A DNA stretch of 64,000 nt, from positions 1 to 64,000 of the forward strand of contig UQXK01000001.1 of NCBI GenBank assembly GCA_900544985.1, read 5' to 3'. The stretch is from an uncultured Eubacteriales bacterium. Lineage in GTDB: Bacteria > Bacillota > Clostridia > Oscillospirales > CAG-272. Both the position numbers and the translations under genes were made by a program. Positions 25,393 through 34,041 of the stretch are shown piece after piece (position 1 is the stretch's first letter; each line of letters starts with the position of its first letter). Under the pieces are notes generated by a model. The model worked only from the letters and a program-made list of their open reading frames with translations. It was not told where the DNA came from and made no database searches.

Positions 25393-25590
25393 ATGAAAAG
25401 CTATTCTTCGAAAGAAGTAATCAAAATCTTACAAGACGATGGTTGGTATGAAGTACACTGCGTCGGAGATCATCACCAATTCAAGCATCCGGCAAAACCC
25501 GGAAGAGTGACCGTCACTCACCCAGTAAAGGATATTCCGATCAAAACACTAAAAAGCATTGAAAAGCAAGCAGGGCTTAAAATTAAATAA
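25393..25590 (+). CDS. hicA: HicA toxin, mRNA interferase
   Basis: 65 residues; SSKEVIKILQDDGWYEVHCV, GDHHQFKHPAKPGRVTVTHP and PIKTLKSIEKQAGL are the HicA dsRBD-like fold with its catalytic His in GDHHQF. Cleaves mRNA when HicB is lost. GGAGG upstream. It sits on the opposite strand to the late operon, between portal and gpW genes. Confidence 0.95.
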   Translation: MKSYSSKEVIKILQDDGWYEVHCVGDHHQFKHPAKPGRVTVTHPVKDIPIKTLKSIEKQAGLKIK

Positions 25591-25627
25591 GCCCTGCTCT
25601 CAAAAAACATAAGAAAGGAACTGTTGT

Positions 25628-26029
25628 ATGAAAAATCGTTATTTATTTCCGGCTATTTTTACACCAGATGAAAAAGGTATCTCTATTGAATTTCCAGACC
25701 TTCCCGGTTGTCTTCCTTGCGCTGAAACAATGGAAGAGGGAATGAAAAATGCTCATGAAGCTCTCGGTCTTCATTTATACGGTATGGAAGAAGATCATGA
25801 ATCTATTCCCGAACCCTCCAATATTTCTTCTATAAAAGTGCCGGCAGGAAGTACGCTTTGCATGATTGAAGTATTTATGCCGATTTTTCGCGAAAACATT
25901 CGTAGTTCATCCGTCAAAAAAACTCTTACTATTCCATACTGGTTGAACGCCGAAGCTGAAAAAATGGGAATCAATTTTTCGCAAGTTTTACAGGAAGCTT
26001 TAAAAAATCAAATCTATCATTCTATTTAA
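25628..26029 (+). CDS. hicB: HicB antitoxin
   Basis: 133 residues. N-terminal HicB fold (FTPDEKGISIEFPDLPGCLP, then MKNAHEALGLHLYGME); C-terminal ribbon-helix-helix (KTLTIPYWLNAEAEKMGINF, then SQVLQEALKNQI) for operator binding. Neutralises HicA and represses the operon. AGAAAGGAAC upstream; terminator directly after. Confidence 0.95.
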   Translation: MKNRYLFPAIFTPDEKGISIEFPDLPGCLPCAETMEEGMKNAHEALGLHLYGMEEDHESIPEPSNISSIKVPAGSTLCMIEVFMPIFRENIRSSSVKKTLTIPYWLNAEAEKMGINFSQVLQEALKNQIYHSI

Positions 26030-26030
26030 A

Positions 26031-26055
26031 AAAAGAGCCGAAAGGCTCTTTTTTA
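26031..26055 (+). terminator. hicAB terminator
   Basis: AAAAGAGCC-GAAA-GGCTCTTTTTT hairpin with T-run; begins two bases after the hicB stop. Confidence 0.85.
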
Positions 26056-26070
26056 TAGCAAAAAACGGAT

Positions 26071-26103
26071 ATGGGACAGTAAAAGGAGCGAATACTGTTC
26101 CAT
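26071..26103. other. Imperfect inverted repeat between hicB and gpW genes
   Basis: ATGGGACAGTA (26071-26081) pairs with TACTGTTCCAT (26093-26103), 11 bp with one G-U, around a loop containing AAGGAG. No T-run, so not an ordinary terminator. It lies in the 3' region after the gpW stop on the minus strand. Confidence 0.45.
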
Positions 26104-26135
26104 CTCCGTAGCACAGCCGAAAGGCTTGTACTCAA

Positions 26136-26393
26136 TTAAAAATCTCTCGGCACTACGCCGACAGACTTGCGCGGACTTCTGCCATTCATTATAGCTTCGT
26201 ACTCCGCTTGCTTTCTTACAGCTTTATCAATTTCCGCTGTAAGAGTATCTATGTCAAAGCGCGTAAGGCTTCGACCGTCGATTGTATATGATTTAACACC
26301 GCCATCAAGCAGTTTCAGCTTTGCTTCGGTGAGTTTTTCAATAAGTTTGCAATAATATTCATAAAGGGCTTTTGCCTGCGTTCTGCTTATCAT
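26136..26393 (-). CDS. gpW-like head joining protein
   Basis: 85 residues. Two helices (SRTQAKALYEYYCKLIEKLT and DIDTLTAEIDKAVRKQAEYE) around a short beta hairpin (GVKSYTIDGRSLTRFD), the gpW/DUF6148 arrangement. The place between terminase and portal matches lambda W. Confidence 0.75.
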   Translation of the reverse strand: MISRTQAKALYEYYCKLIEKLTEAKLKLLDGGVKSYTIDGRSLTRFDIDTLTAEIDKAVRKQAEYEAIMNGRSPRKSVGVVPRDF

Positions 26394-26400
26394 TATTTAC

Positions 26401-28320
26401 CTACCATTCGTCGTAATATTTTTTCGCGGACGGCTTTTTCTTCTGAATGGACTTTTTAGAAGCTATTTGAGGCGTTGCAACCGTTGTGTTTCCGCTCGCG
26501 GTTATTGATTTTAGTCTTCTTTCCAACGCGTCATAATTAGGCTGTAAGGCTTTTGCTGCTGCAAGCGCATAGTCTCGGCAATCAAGAGGCTCGTTTCGTT
26601 CATGCCCGGGAATTTTTTCCCATTGCCAAGGATTTCTTCGTCCTGATTTATACACGAGATGTTCGGATAAAAGACCGCGAAAATATGGCGCATCGTAATC
26701 GTCCCTGCGCGGGAAATGACAATATTTAGGACCGGGCTTTTGTACACGCAAATTGTCCATTATTAAAGATTTTCCGGCGTCAACTCCGATTTCAAAAACC
26801 CAGCATGTTCCCACCGCCCGACCGTTTATTACAATTTTTTGTTTTTTTGGCGGGGAAGTATAAGGTACACCATCGCCGCCACGACCTTTGATAGGGAACA
26901 TCTTTTTACCTTGTCTTTCACGGCAGCGCATACGAACATCTTGCGTAAAGTGACCGCCTTCGTCGATAAATGTCATTGATATCGGCAATCCGATTCCGTT
27001 TTCAAATCGATAAATATGATTGACAACATCATCAAGAGCGTTCCAAGCTTCGTCTGTGTCAGGTCGTCCCATTATAATGCCTTTTTGAATTCCCCACGTT
27101 TCTCCGAAATGACCGTGTCCGACAACTTCATATTCAAATCTGTCGTCCTGTGTATCAACACCGCAAGTCAAACAAAGAACGCCGTCTGGCAATTCCGCTT
27201 TGTATTCCTCGCGACGAGACATTACGCTATCTTCATCTTCGAGATCTCCGCGGTCCTCCCAAAGCAATCCGAAACGTGTGTTATAAACGACCTGCATTTT
27301 TTTCGAATTTCCGATTGCTTTCAGATAAAGAATGATAGTGGATTTCCATGACGCCCACGGCGAGATCCACGACGACAGCCAAAACGAGCGTGTCCCGTGT
27401 TGTTCGTAAGCACTGGGATTTTCTGCAACCCATTTAGAGGGCTGTTTTTTCATATCGCTTTCAGATGATATTCCGCCGCATAAAGGGCAAACATAAAAAA
27501 GACTTGTTATTTTATATGTCTTTTCATTTCCGACAATGGTTTCTTCTTTCTCGAAACGGATGTTATCAAATGTTATCTCGCTGTATTCACCACAATGAGG
27601 GCATTGGGTCTTCCATCTCTCCATTGTGCCATTAGCGTATGCATCCTCAATTGCGGAAGCCCCTCTTATTGTAGGCGTTGATACTTCCACCGATTTTGCA
27701 TTATAAAAAGTAATCTGCCTTGCCGTTGCAAGTTCCCACGGGTCGCCCTCGTTTCCCGCACTCGTTGCCCAGCGATCACGCTCATCGCCAAATATGTATC
27801 TAATAGGCTTTGATGCCAAAGCATGAGCTTCGGTCGAACCGCACATGGTCAGAATGCCGCCGGGATATGATTTTTGCAAAATAGTGTTTGCGCTGTCCCT
27901 GCTTTTCGGGTCAGCCACTTTTGCTTTTAATGATTTGCAATCGCGTATCATTGGAGCGATTCGGAGTTTAGAATATTCCTTCGCGTCTATCGTTGTCGGA
28001 TGAACGAAAAGTATTGACCCCGGATCTTGGTCTATGATATAGCCGAGCATGTTATTGATTGTCTCAGATTTTCCGACCTGTGAGGAAGAAACAAGAACTA
28101 TATGACGAACTTTTGGGTCATTAAACGCGTCCATCGGTTCTTTGAGATAGGGAGTGCGACTGGTGCGCCATGGTCCGACTTCCGCTGAACTTTCAGGGGA
28201 AAGCCGACGTTTTTTATCTGCCCACTCGGAAACGGTCAGCTTCTCGGGCGGACGCATGGCGGCTATCGATTTTGATATGGCGGCATTCAGACGAATCTCA
28301 TCATTCTTCTTCGTCATCAT
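26401..28320 (-). CDS. Terminase large subunit (lambda gpA family)
   Basis: 639 residues. Opening MRPPEKLTVSEWADKKRRLS and SAEVGPWRTSRTPYLKEPMD are gpA-family marks. ATPase: VLVSSSQVGKSETINNMLGY (Walker A-like). Nuclease region: LTCGVDTQDDRFEYEVVG. A Cys4 zinc knuckle (CPHCGEYSEI ... CPLCGG) lies between. Cuts and packages DNA. Starts inside the last 20 bp of the small-subunit gene. Confidence 0.95.
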   Translation of the reverse strand: MMTKKNDEIRLNAAISKSIAAMRPPEKLTVSEWADKKRRLSPESSAEVGPWRTSRTPYLKEPMDAFNDPKVRHIVLVSSSQVGKSETINNMLGYIIDQDPGSILFVHPTTIDAKEYSKLRIAPMIRDCKSLKAKVADPKSRDSANTILQKSYPGGILTMCGSTEAHALASKPIRYIFGDERDRWATSAGNEGDPWELATARQITFYNAKSVEVSTPTIRGASAIEDAYANGTMERWKTQCPHCGEYSEITFDNIRFEKEETIVGNEKTYKITSLFYVCPLCGGISSESDMKKQPSKWVAENPSAYEQHGTRSFWLSSWISPWASWKSTIILYLKAIGNSKKMQVVYNTRFGLLWEDRGDLEDEDSVMSRREEYKAELPDGVLCLTCGVDTQDDRFEYEVVGHGHFGETWGIQKGIIMGRPDTDEAWNALDDVVNHIYRFENGIGLPISMTFIDEGGHFTQDVRMRCRERQGKKMFPIKGRGGDGVPYTSPPKKQKIVINGRAVGTCWVFEIGVDAGKSLIMDNLRVQKPGPKYCHFPRRDDYDAPYFRGLLSEHLVYKSGRRNPWQWEKIPGHERNEPLDCRDYALAAAKALQPNYDALERRLKSITASGNTTVATPQIASKKSIQKKKPSAKKYYDEW

Positions 28321-28924
28321 CTGTATGCTCGGTTGTTTCGAGCTTCAATCTTTCGCGTACTTTTTCTTGATATTTTGCCGCATCGTATTTATAGTTAGAC
28401 AATTCCTCCATCACCTTATAAACTTCGCACTCTATAATAGAAGACGCCTCTGCGGAATCTTTTGCAGAAACAACATCAACGGCAAGTCTGCCGGGCAAAG
28501 CAAGCAAGGCACTACGAATAGCAAAAATTAAATCCTCTGTCATTGCTGCCACATCTTCGGAACGGTGCATTTTTCCGAGGCGCTCTTTTGCTTCGAGCGA
28601 CGCAACCGTTGCTTTTGCCTGCTTAAATGTTGCCTCGGCTTTTCGTTTGATTGCTTCGATCTCTTGCTCCTTATCATTCTTTTCTTCCGAGCGAGCATCA
28701 AGCATTTCAATATAGGAGCGAATTGTAGATGACAATTCGTACAAAGCACCATGTGGTGTTTGCTTCTTATAAAGAATACCTTGACTCGTCAGCTGTCCAA
28801 TCCATTGATTGCTTTTTCCTGTTATCGCACAAATATCAGCTGTTTTTAAATATATAGGTGTGCCCGGTTGCAATACGTATATTGAATCGTCTTTAATGTC
28901 TGCAACCGATTTTGATTTCGCCAC
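28301..28924 (-). CDS. Terminase small subunit (Nu1-like)
   Basis: 207 residues, GTG start with AAAGGAG. A winged-helix-like segment (YLKTADICAITGKSNQWIGQ) for DNA recognition, then a coiled coil and LIFAIRSALLALPGRLAVDV. Acidic EEE tail meets the large subunit. Recognises the packaging site cos. Confidence 0.85.
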   Translation of the reverse strand: MAKSKSVADIKDDSIYVLQPGTPIYLKTADICAITGKSNQWIGQLTSQGILYKKQTPHGALYELSSTIRSYIEMLDARSEEKNDKEQEIEAIKRKAEATFKQAKATVASLEAKERLGKMHRSEDVAAMTEDLIFAIRSALLALPGRLAVDVVSAKDSAEASSIIECEVYKVMEELSNYKYDAAKYQEKVRERLKLETTEHTDDDEEE

Positions 28925-28945
28925 AACAAATCGCTCCTTTCATTG

Positions 28946-28997
28946 TGAAAAAATAGCGGGCGGCTACCACCATTTTACGCTACTTATCAACCGCCCG
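28946..28997 (-). terminator. Hairpin ahead of the terminase genes
   Basis: CGGGCGG (28991-28997 on the reverse strand) pairs with CCGCCCG (28957-28963) around a 27-base loop, followed on the minus strand by CTATTTTTTC. Possible attenuator between early-late leader genes and terminase. Confidence 0.4.
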
Positions 28998-29047
28998 GAG
29001 TTTTTCGCAACCCGCTTAAAATAGATGGCGGGATATTTATAAAGGTT

Positions 29048-29239
29048 TCAAGATTTACTTTTACCGTATTTATCAACATGGAAAGTGTCTTCCCAATTAC
29101 GGTATCTATCGCGCTCAACCACATCGGGAGTGCATTGTTTGTTACATCGTTTATTATTTCGCATGCAAATACATAAATTTTTTCCGTCTTTATTGTCAAT
29201 AAAGACTTTTATGTATTCAATGCCAAGCTTCTCATTCAA
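29048..29239 (-). CDS. Small Cys-rich phage protein
   Basis: 63 residues, TTG start with GGAGGAGAGG upstream; overlaps the preceding small frame. EKLGIEYIKVFIDNKDGKNL then CICMRNNKRCNKQCTPDVVE shows four Cys. The C-terminus reads DRYRNWEDTFHVDKYGK. Unknown function, a frequent neighbour of terminases in Firmicutes phages. Confidence 0.6.
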   Translation of the reverse strand: MNEKLGIEYIKVFIDNKDGKNLCICMRNNKRCNKQCTPDVVERDRYRNWEDTFHVDKYGKSKS

Positions 29240-29348
29240 AACCTCTCCTCCTGTGGTTGTATTTTTCAATTAAAGTTCCCGATTTTTCCTTCGGTAACTG
29301 AGTGAAATTTGGGGTCGACGAGCCCGCAAGGTTTTCCAAGTCTTTCAC
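29232..29348 (-). CDS. Possible 38-aa protein coupled to the next gene
   Basis: GTG start; MKDLENLAGSSTPNFTQLPK followed by a basic HRRRGFE end. The frame is open upstream to about 29421 but has no better start. Its TGA overlaps the TTG start of the next gene, as in translational coupling. Another frame is also open here (MKNYIELSFSDNS..), so the assignment is weak. Confidence 0.35.
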   Translation of the reverse strand: MKDLENLAGSSTPNFTQLPKEKSGTLIEKYNHRRRGFE

Positions 29349-29474
29349 AGTACCTTGACAGGCAGAGCCGCCGATTGCAACGCGACGAATTGCCCCGAAG
29401 AGAGTTTTTGGAATTGTCCGAGAAGGATAACTCGATATAATTCTTCATACGCTCTACGGGGCTATAAGTGTATC

Positions 29475-29993
29475 TTAAAGTTTGGTGAGCAATTCGGCAT
29501 TGCTATGTTTTGTCATTCCTTTGCTCATCATGGCAAGGAAATCATCTTTTGAAAAGTCGGACAGTCGGAATACTTCTTCGGGTTTCATTCCGAGCTGCTT
29601 GCTGATCTCGTCTACCGATTTGTTTTCGTCCATCAATCTTTTAACGATGGCTTTCATTGGTTCGAGAAGATGAGTTCCGCGAGCGCGGTTATGCGTTACA
29701 GTTCCGTATATATCTTCCGACTTGTCTTTGTGATCTACGATTACCACGGGAACTTTACCGTTTAACATAGAAAGAAGAGGTTCTTCTCCCGATACCGTCC
29801 ATCTGTGGAATCCATCTATGATCGTATAATCAGGACGTACAACAATTGGTAGAGTCCATCCATTTGTTAATATTGATTGAGCAAGCAGTTTGAGATTTTC
29901 TTTGCTAACCTTGTTTGGGTTGTAATCATTAGGGTGTAACAGATTTCTATCAACCCATTGTAATGATCCTAAGGGCGCGAATATATCAGCCAT
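29475..29993 (-). CDS. ParB/sulfiredoxin-fold protein
   Basis: 172 residues. LLHPNDYNPNKVSKENLKLL, AQSILTNGWTLPIVVRPDYT and IIDGFHRWTVS are the ParB-N motifs, with THNRARGTHLLEPM as the GxxRxxA/H-like arm. The C-terminal part is helical. Overlaps the PP-loop gene by 8 bp, forming an IbrB/IbrA-like pair. ParB-N folds can bind CTP or act as nucleases; no specific role is known. Confidence 0.8.
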   Translation of the reverse strand: MADIFAPLGSLQWVDRNLLHPNDYNPNKVSKENLKLLAQSILTNGWTLPIVVRPDYTIIDGFHRWTVSGEEPLLSMLNGKVPVVIVDHKDKSEDIYGTVTHNRARGTHLLEPMKAIVKRLMDENKSVDEISKQLGMKPEEVFRLSDFSKDDFLAMMSKGMTKHSNAELLTKL

Positions 29994-31140
29994 TTATCTC
30001 GCCTCCTTTCTGGAAGCGTTTGCTGTCTTCTACATAATGGCAGAAGACATCTTGAAAAACGGCGCGCAATGTTCTTGTCTTGGGATCTCCCGCAAGCAGA
30101 CCATCATAAAGTTTTCTATAATCACGTGGTCGTGCCATGCCCTCAATTTTTATAAGGGCTCTTCGATATTGTTCAGCAACATGCTTTTGATGATCCGTAT
30201 GAAAATACTTACCGGGATTCTTGATGAGCATATCGATAAGCTCGGATTTGTAGTCTCTATCGTCGCGCTTTTCCAATGACTGACGGTTGCGTGTGCTACG
30301 TCCGAACATTTCGCTATCCCAATATAAAGCGGCAAGGTAGGCGTTTGGCTCTCTCCTTATTACGCGTTCCATAAGGTCAGGATAGTATTCGTTCATTCGT
30401 ACAAGACACGCAGCCGTGTCAGAAGAAAAGAATTGTGACACACGGAGTTGTCCTTTTCCAATTCCTGCTTGCCACATATAAAGATAAATACTCGGTATCT
30501 CTATATGTTCTTCTTTGAGATATAACCATACATCGCTTGTCTTCCAGTCATAGATTGGATAGATCTGTCTGTTCCCCGTGATGCCTTTGGCGCCCATATT
30601 TAAGGCCGCCATATATTGAAGACGCTGTATGGATTCAGCCGCTCTCACGCCTGTCATCATTATCCCGCCTTTTGTAACTCTCGGCAGGAACGCTTGATAG
30701 TTATCTGCACGAGGTTTTAGAAGCGGGTGTGATCTCACAGCGAATGGCGGCGGTTGTCTTACCCAAACGTCGCTTTTGGTACTATCCCAACAGATAAATG
30801 ATTCATCTGACGTCAGCTGGTTAAAGCAGTTGAAGTGTCGGACTTCAAGACAGTACCAATCAAATTTTGTGCCGGCAAGAAGAAATTTCTTACGCCATGT
30901 TTTCACAGTTTCTTCGATGCAGGGAAATATAGCCTCTTCATCAATGAATAATACTGTGAGCTGAGAAGCGTTTATTTCGCCAGAGCACAGTAGGGAATAG
31001 ACAAGCTGCGCAATGCACAAACTGTCTTTTCCTCCGGAGAATGACATATATACAGGCAAGCCGTTTGCAAATACATTTTTGATTCGCTTTTTTGCCGCTG
31101 TAACGACATCCATATCAGATTTAACGCGCTTTACAGCCAT
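29986..31140 (-). CDS. PP-loop (PAPS reductase/DUF3440, IbrA-like) protein
   Basis: 384 residues. VYMSFSGGKDSLCIAQLVYS is the PP-loop that binds ATP; later SAAESIQRLQYM, YPIYDWKTSDVWLYLKE and LRVSQFFSSDTAACLVRMNE match IbrA/DUF3440 proteins. The family activates or transfers sulphur or adenylates; IbrA acts as a regulator in E. coli prophages. Together with two ParB-like genes and a second PP-loop gene it forms a tightly overlapping cassette. Confidence 0.8.
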   Translation of the reverse strand: MAVKRVKSDMDVVTAAKKRIKNVFANGLPVYMSFSGGKDSLCIAQLVYSLLCSGEINASQLTVLFIDEEAIFPCIEETVKTWRKKFLLAGTKFDWYCLEVRHFNCFNQLTSDESFICWDSTKSDVWVRQPPPFAVRSHPLLKPRADNYQAFLPRVTKGGIMMTGVRAAESIQRLQYMAALNMGAKGITGNRQIYPIYDWKTSDVWLYLKEEHIEIPSIYLYMWQAGIGKGQLRVSQFFSSDTAACLVRMNEYYPDLMERVIRREPNAYLAALYWDSEMFGRSTRNRQSLEKRDDRDYKSELIDMLIKNPGKYFHTDHQKHVAEQYRRALIKIEGMARPRDYRKLYDGLLAGDPKTRTLRAVFQDVFCHYVEDSKRFQKGGEING

Positions 31141-31769
31141 ATTTTTTCACCGCATTTCGGACAGACAACAAAACTTCTGCCGGAATTTTCCTCTCTGCGG
31201 TTGTTGTCAACATTACTATCGGCAATATACTGCGATGCTTGCGGTGTGTACTGTTGTTCGTAAATAGCTTGCTGTGTATGATTGTTAGGCGCTTCGTATT
31301 TCATGCTTGCGTTTCTAATATTTTCAGCTTCTTCCTCATCTATCTTGCCATATTCCGAAAGTACTTCGGTCATATCGCTGTTATCCATGAGAAGAGATTT
31401 AAGAAAATCGTCGTCATAACCAGGTATATCCAAGTCTTCGCTTAATTCTGCTAAAATTTCATCAAATGCTGATATATTGTCAACGCCAAGATTAAAGATT
31501 CGATTGTCAGCGATCATAAGTTTTTTCTTATCATTTTCGCTTAAATCTGTTATCTTGTTGCAAAACGCCTCGGTCCATCCCAAAGCCATCATTGCCATAT
31601 ACATACCATTACCGGTAAGGATGACATTGTTTTCATCTATGGTTAAAGGTTTTACCTGTTTGAATTTTTGTAAAGAACGCTTATATTCTTTGATTTGCGC
31701 TTCGGGGTGTGTGCGAACGTTCTTTTCTGATGGTTTTAGGTCTGCAAGTTTGAATTTTTCAATTTTCAA
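31131..31769 (-). CDS. ParB/sulfiredoxin-fold protein with C-terminal zinc ribbon
   Basis: 212 residues from a TTG at 31769 (AAAGGAGG with eight-base spacing; a GTG at 31778 lies inside that site). ParB-N domain: LADLKPSEKNVRTHPEAQIK then KPLTIDENNVILTGNGMYMA. The C-terminus ends in a half zinc knuckle CPKCGEKIWL. Such ParB-N domains often accompany phage methylases. Sits between the two PP-loop genes. Confidence 0.75.
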   Translation of the reverse strand: MKIEKFKLADLKPSEKNVRTHPEAQIKEYKRSLQKFKQVKPLTIDENNVILTGNGMYMAMMALGWTEAFCNKITDLSENDKKKLMIADNRIFNLGVDNISAFDEILAELSEDLDIPGYDDDFLKSLLMDNSDMTEVLSEYGKIDEEEAENIRNASMKYEAPNNHTQQAIYEQQYTPQASQYIADSNVDNNRREENSGRSFVVCPKCGEKIWL

Positions 31770-31774
31770 TTTCG

Positions 31775-32560
31775 TCACCTCCTTTCTTCAAGGAAGCGGC
31801 GAGCGCTTTCTATTTTTATCGCGGCATTCTCAACGATAGACGGGTCAATATTATAGACTTCGCTCCATCCGTTTTCTATACTTCCACACCATTGCCTTGC
31901 AGGCCACGGGTGCGTGCCGCATAAATATCCGTTCTTCCAATCATAAATAGGGGGAACAGGAATATTGTTGTAGTGAATATATGCAAGGATATGCTCGTGT
32001 TTCCAATCAGCAAGAGGGCTATATCGTAGAACACCCTTGCCGTCTGTATACTCATTACCTTTCCCGGTGTAATTTCCGTCTGCGTGTCTACGACCAAGAA
32101 TTAAAACATCAAGATTTTGTTTCTTATAGTAAATGCGCTGTGCGGTATGCTGTACTATTGAAAACCACCTGGCAGCTTTGACGCTGTTTTTGGGAAATAG
32201 CATATCGAGATGACGGGAGAGCCAGTCAAGCCCAAGCTCAATGCGAACAATCTCGCATTCTTTCGGCTTATTTAGTTCAATCCACGTCATAAACGCGGGA
32301 TATTCGAAATCGCATACCCCGATCATACTTTGATGAATCCCTGCAATTTCGCAAAGTTTTCCAAGGACTATGCTGTCCTTGCCACCGCTCCAAGCGTACG
32401 CGGCGTTTTTGTCTTTAACAAAATTGGTTATTTGCGAAATTGTTTCAACAGCCAACTCATCTATTTCGGATTTGCTGACAGTTTCCTCTATATGTTTGAT
32501 TGCTTCGAGCCAGTCATCGTTTTTGATAGACTGTTTTCTTCCAAGCGGTTTTATTGGCAT
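31775..32560 (-). CDS. PP-loop (PAPS reductase-like) protein
   Basis: 261 residues. YAWSGGKDSIVLGKLCEIAG is the PP-loop; VLILGRRHADGNYTGKGNEY and LADWKHEHILAYIHYNNIPV are characteristic of PAPS reductase/FAD synthetase-type folds, with NGYLCGTHPWPARQWC supplying Cys residues. Overlaps symporter and ParB-like genes. Substrate unknown. Confidence 0.8.
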   Translation of the reverse strand: MPIKPLGRKQSIKNDDWLEAIKHIEETVSKSEIDELAVETISQITNFVKDKNAAYAWSGGKDSIVLGKLCEIAGIHQSMIGVCDFEYPAFMTWIELNKPKECEIVRIELGLDWLSRHLDMLFPKNSVKAARWFSIVQHTAQRIYYKKQNLDVLILGRRHADGNYTGKGNEYTDGKGVLRYSPLADWKHEHILAYIHYNNIPVPPIYDWKNGYLCGTHPWPARQWCGSIENGWSEVYNIDPSIVENAAIKIESARRFLEERR

Positions 32561-33927
32561 TTCATCGCCTCCTTTTTAGAGACAATGAGTGCTACAATCC
32601 CGCTGATAAATACAGTTGCGAGACTTCCAATCGTTTTGTAAAGGGCAATTCCTAAAATGTTGCCATATGCAAAAATCGGTAATCCGATAATTGCAGATGC
32701 CAAAATTCCGTAAAAAACACCGTTTGCCGATATTCTTTTCCCGAGAAGCGTCATAACGGTAGGGAGTAATGTTGTTGCTCTGATTGTGCAATAAAACAGA
32801 AACAGATGCGTAACCGTAAGACCTGGAATATTCGCTATGCCGATGCCGAACAATAACAAAATTAGCATACTTCCTTTTGCGACTTTGATGTTTCCTCCAA
32901 AATCACTTGTAAGAGAAGCTACTGCGCAAAGATTACTGTCAACAGTAGAAAGAAGTCCCGAAATAACCATGAACAGAAAGGGAAGCATCACCCATTTTGG
33001 AAACAGATTTGTAATCAATTCAAAATTAACCATTCCCGTGTCTGTTGCAACATATCCGGAACCTGCGGCAATGTAGCCGAGAATTCCCATAGAGAGCGGG
33101 GCGATAGCAAACATCAACGCGCCGAGCACAAATGCTTTTCCTATTTTATTTTTTTTGATAGAGAAAGCACGTTGCCAAAAACATTGATCTCCAAAAGGAC
33201 CTGCAATCAATCCAATGGCTGTTGGAATACCGAATGACAACAGAACGGAAATGCCGTTCCCGTCAAAAAGACTCTTAAATTCTCCACTAATACCGCCCAA
33301 TCCGTTTATAAGATTTGAAACACCGCCATCTACCGATAATGCCCACGGTACGAATACCGCGCAGGCGGCAAGCATGAGAATCATTTGAAGCGCGTCCGTT
33401 ATAACAGAGGCTTTTATCCCCGAAAATTGAGAGTAGGAAAAGGCAATGACCGCGAGAATTATTGTCATTACCCAAAATGGAATGCCTGTAATTGATGAAA
33501 GAATCTTACCGCCAGCGAGCAGTTGTACGCCCGTCGATAAGATCGAGAGTAGGGAAAGCTGACCGAGATATGCGTATCTTACTTTTTCGGATTTGTATTG
33601 AGTTGCCATAAAGTTCGAAAGTGTAATGCCCTCGGGCATTCGCTCCCTTATCCTTTTGGCAAAAGGCACGAATAGGATTAGACACGCCACGTTCGGTATA
33701 AGGAACCAAAACAGTCCCGGAATACCGTTTGAATATGCCTTTTCCGCCGATGTGAATAGTGCCGGTGCCCAAATCCAAGTAGCCGCAATGCTCATAGCCG
33801 CCTGCCACATTCCAAGTTTTCTGTTAGCTACGTGAAAGTTATCGGCGTCTTTACTTTTTCGCGAAAATAAAAAAGTTGCGCCGAGCATTATCGCCGTATA
33901 TACGACGAGTACAATGATACCATACAT
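32551..33927 (-). CDS. Sodium:solute symporter (SSS family)
   Basis: 458 residues with about 12 predicted membrane helices. Family marks: DADNFHVANRKLGMWQAAMS near the start, the SIAATWIWAPALFTSAEKAY segment, FGDQCFWQRAFSIKKNKIGK, and LLSTVDSNLCAVASLTSD. It imports a small solute with Na+. Very unusual in a prophage; it heads an operon of PP-loop/ParB genes, so it may supply their substrate. AGGAGG precedes the ATG. Confidence 0.85.
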   Translation of the reverse strand: MYGIIVLVVYTAIMLGATFLFSRKSKDADNFHVANRKLGMWQAAMSIAATWIWAPALFTSAEKAYSNGIPGLFWFLIPNVACLILFVPFAKRIRERMPEGITLSNFMATQYKSEKVRYAYLGQLSLLSILSTGVQLLAGGKILSSITGIPFWVMTIILAVIAFSYSQFSGIKASVITDALQMILMLAACAVFVPWALSVDGGVSNLINGLGGISGEFKSLFDGNGISVLLSFGIPTAIGLIAGPFGDQCFWQRAFSIKKNKIGKAFVLGALMFAIAPLSMGILGYIAAGSGYVATDTGMVNFELITNLFPKWVMLPFLFMVISGLLSTVDSNLCAVASLTSDFGGNIKVAKGSMLILLLFGIGIANIPGLTVTHLFLFYCTIRATTLLPTVMTLLGKRISANGVFYGILASAIIGLPIFAYGNILGIALYKTIGSLATVFISGIVALIVSKKEAMKCQ

Positions 33928-34003
33928 GGTATCTCCTCCTTTTATTGTGATTTGTTAGCTTTCTGTTGGCGTACAGATGGCTAAATCCAAGTAGCCGCAA
34001 TGC
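33771..34003. repeat. 21-bp direct repeat: symporter gene and its own leader
   Basis: An identical 21-base stretch occurs at 33771-33791 (codons 45-52 of the symporter) and 33983-34003 (5' leader), same orientation, 212 bp apart. In the leader it forms one arm of hairpin CGCAATG/CATTGCG (33996-34002, 34013-34019). Confidence 0.7.
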
Positions 34004-34041
34004 AAGGAGCAACATTGCGACAAATACCTCCTCCCGCGCAT

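Noticed and set aside
29266..29448. 60-codon frame before the ParB-like gene, and a possible tRNA there
   Set aside because: No ribosome site and no cloverleaf; another frame couples to the next gene and was listed with low confidence.
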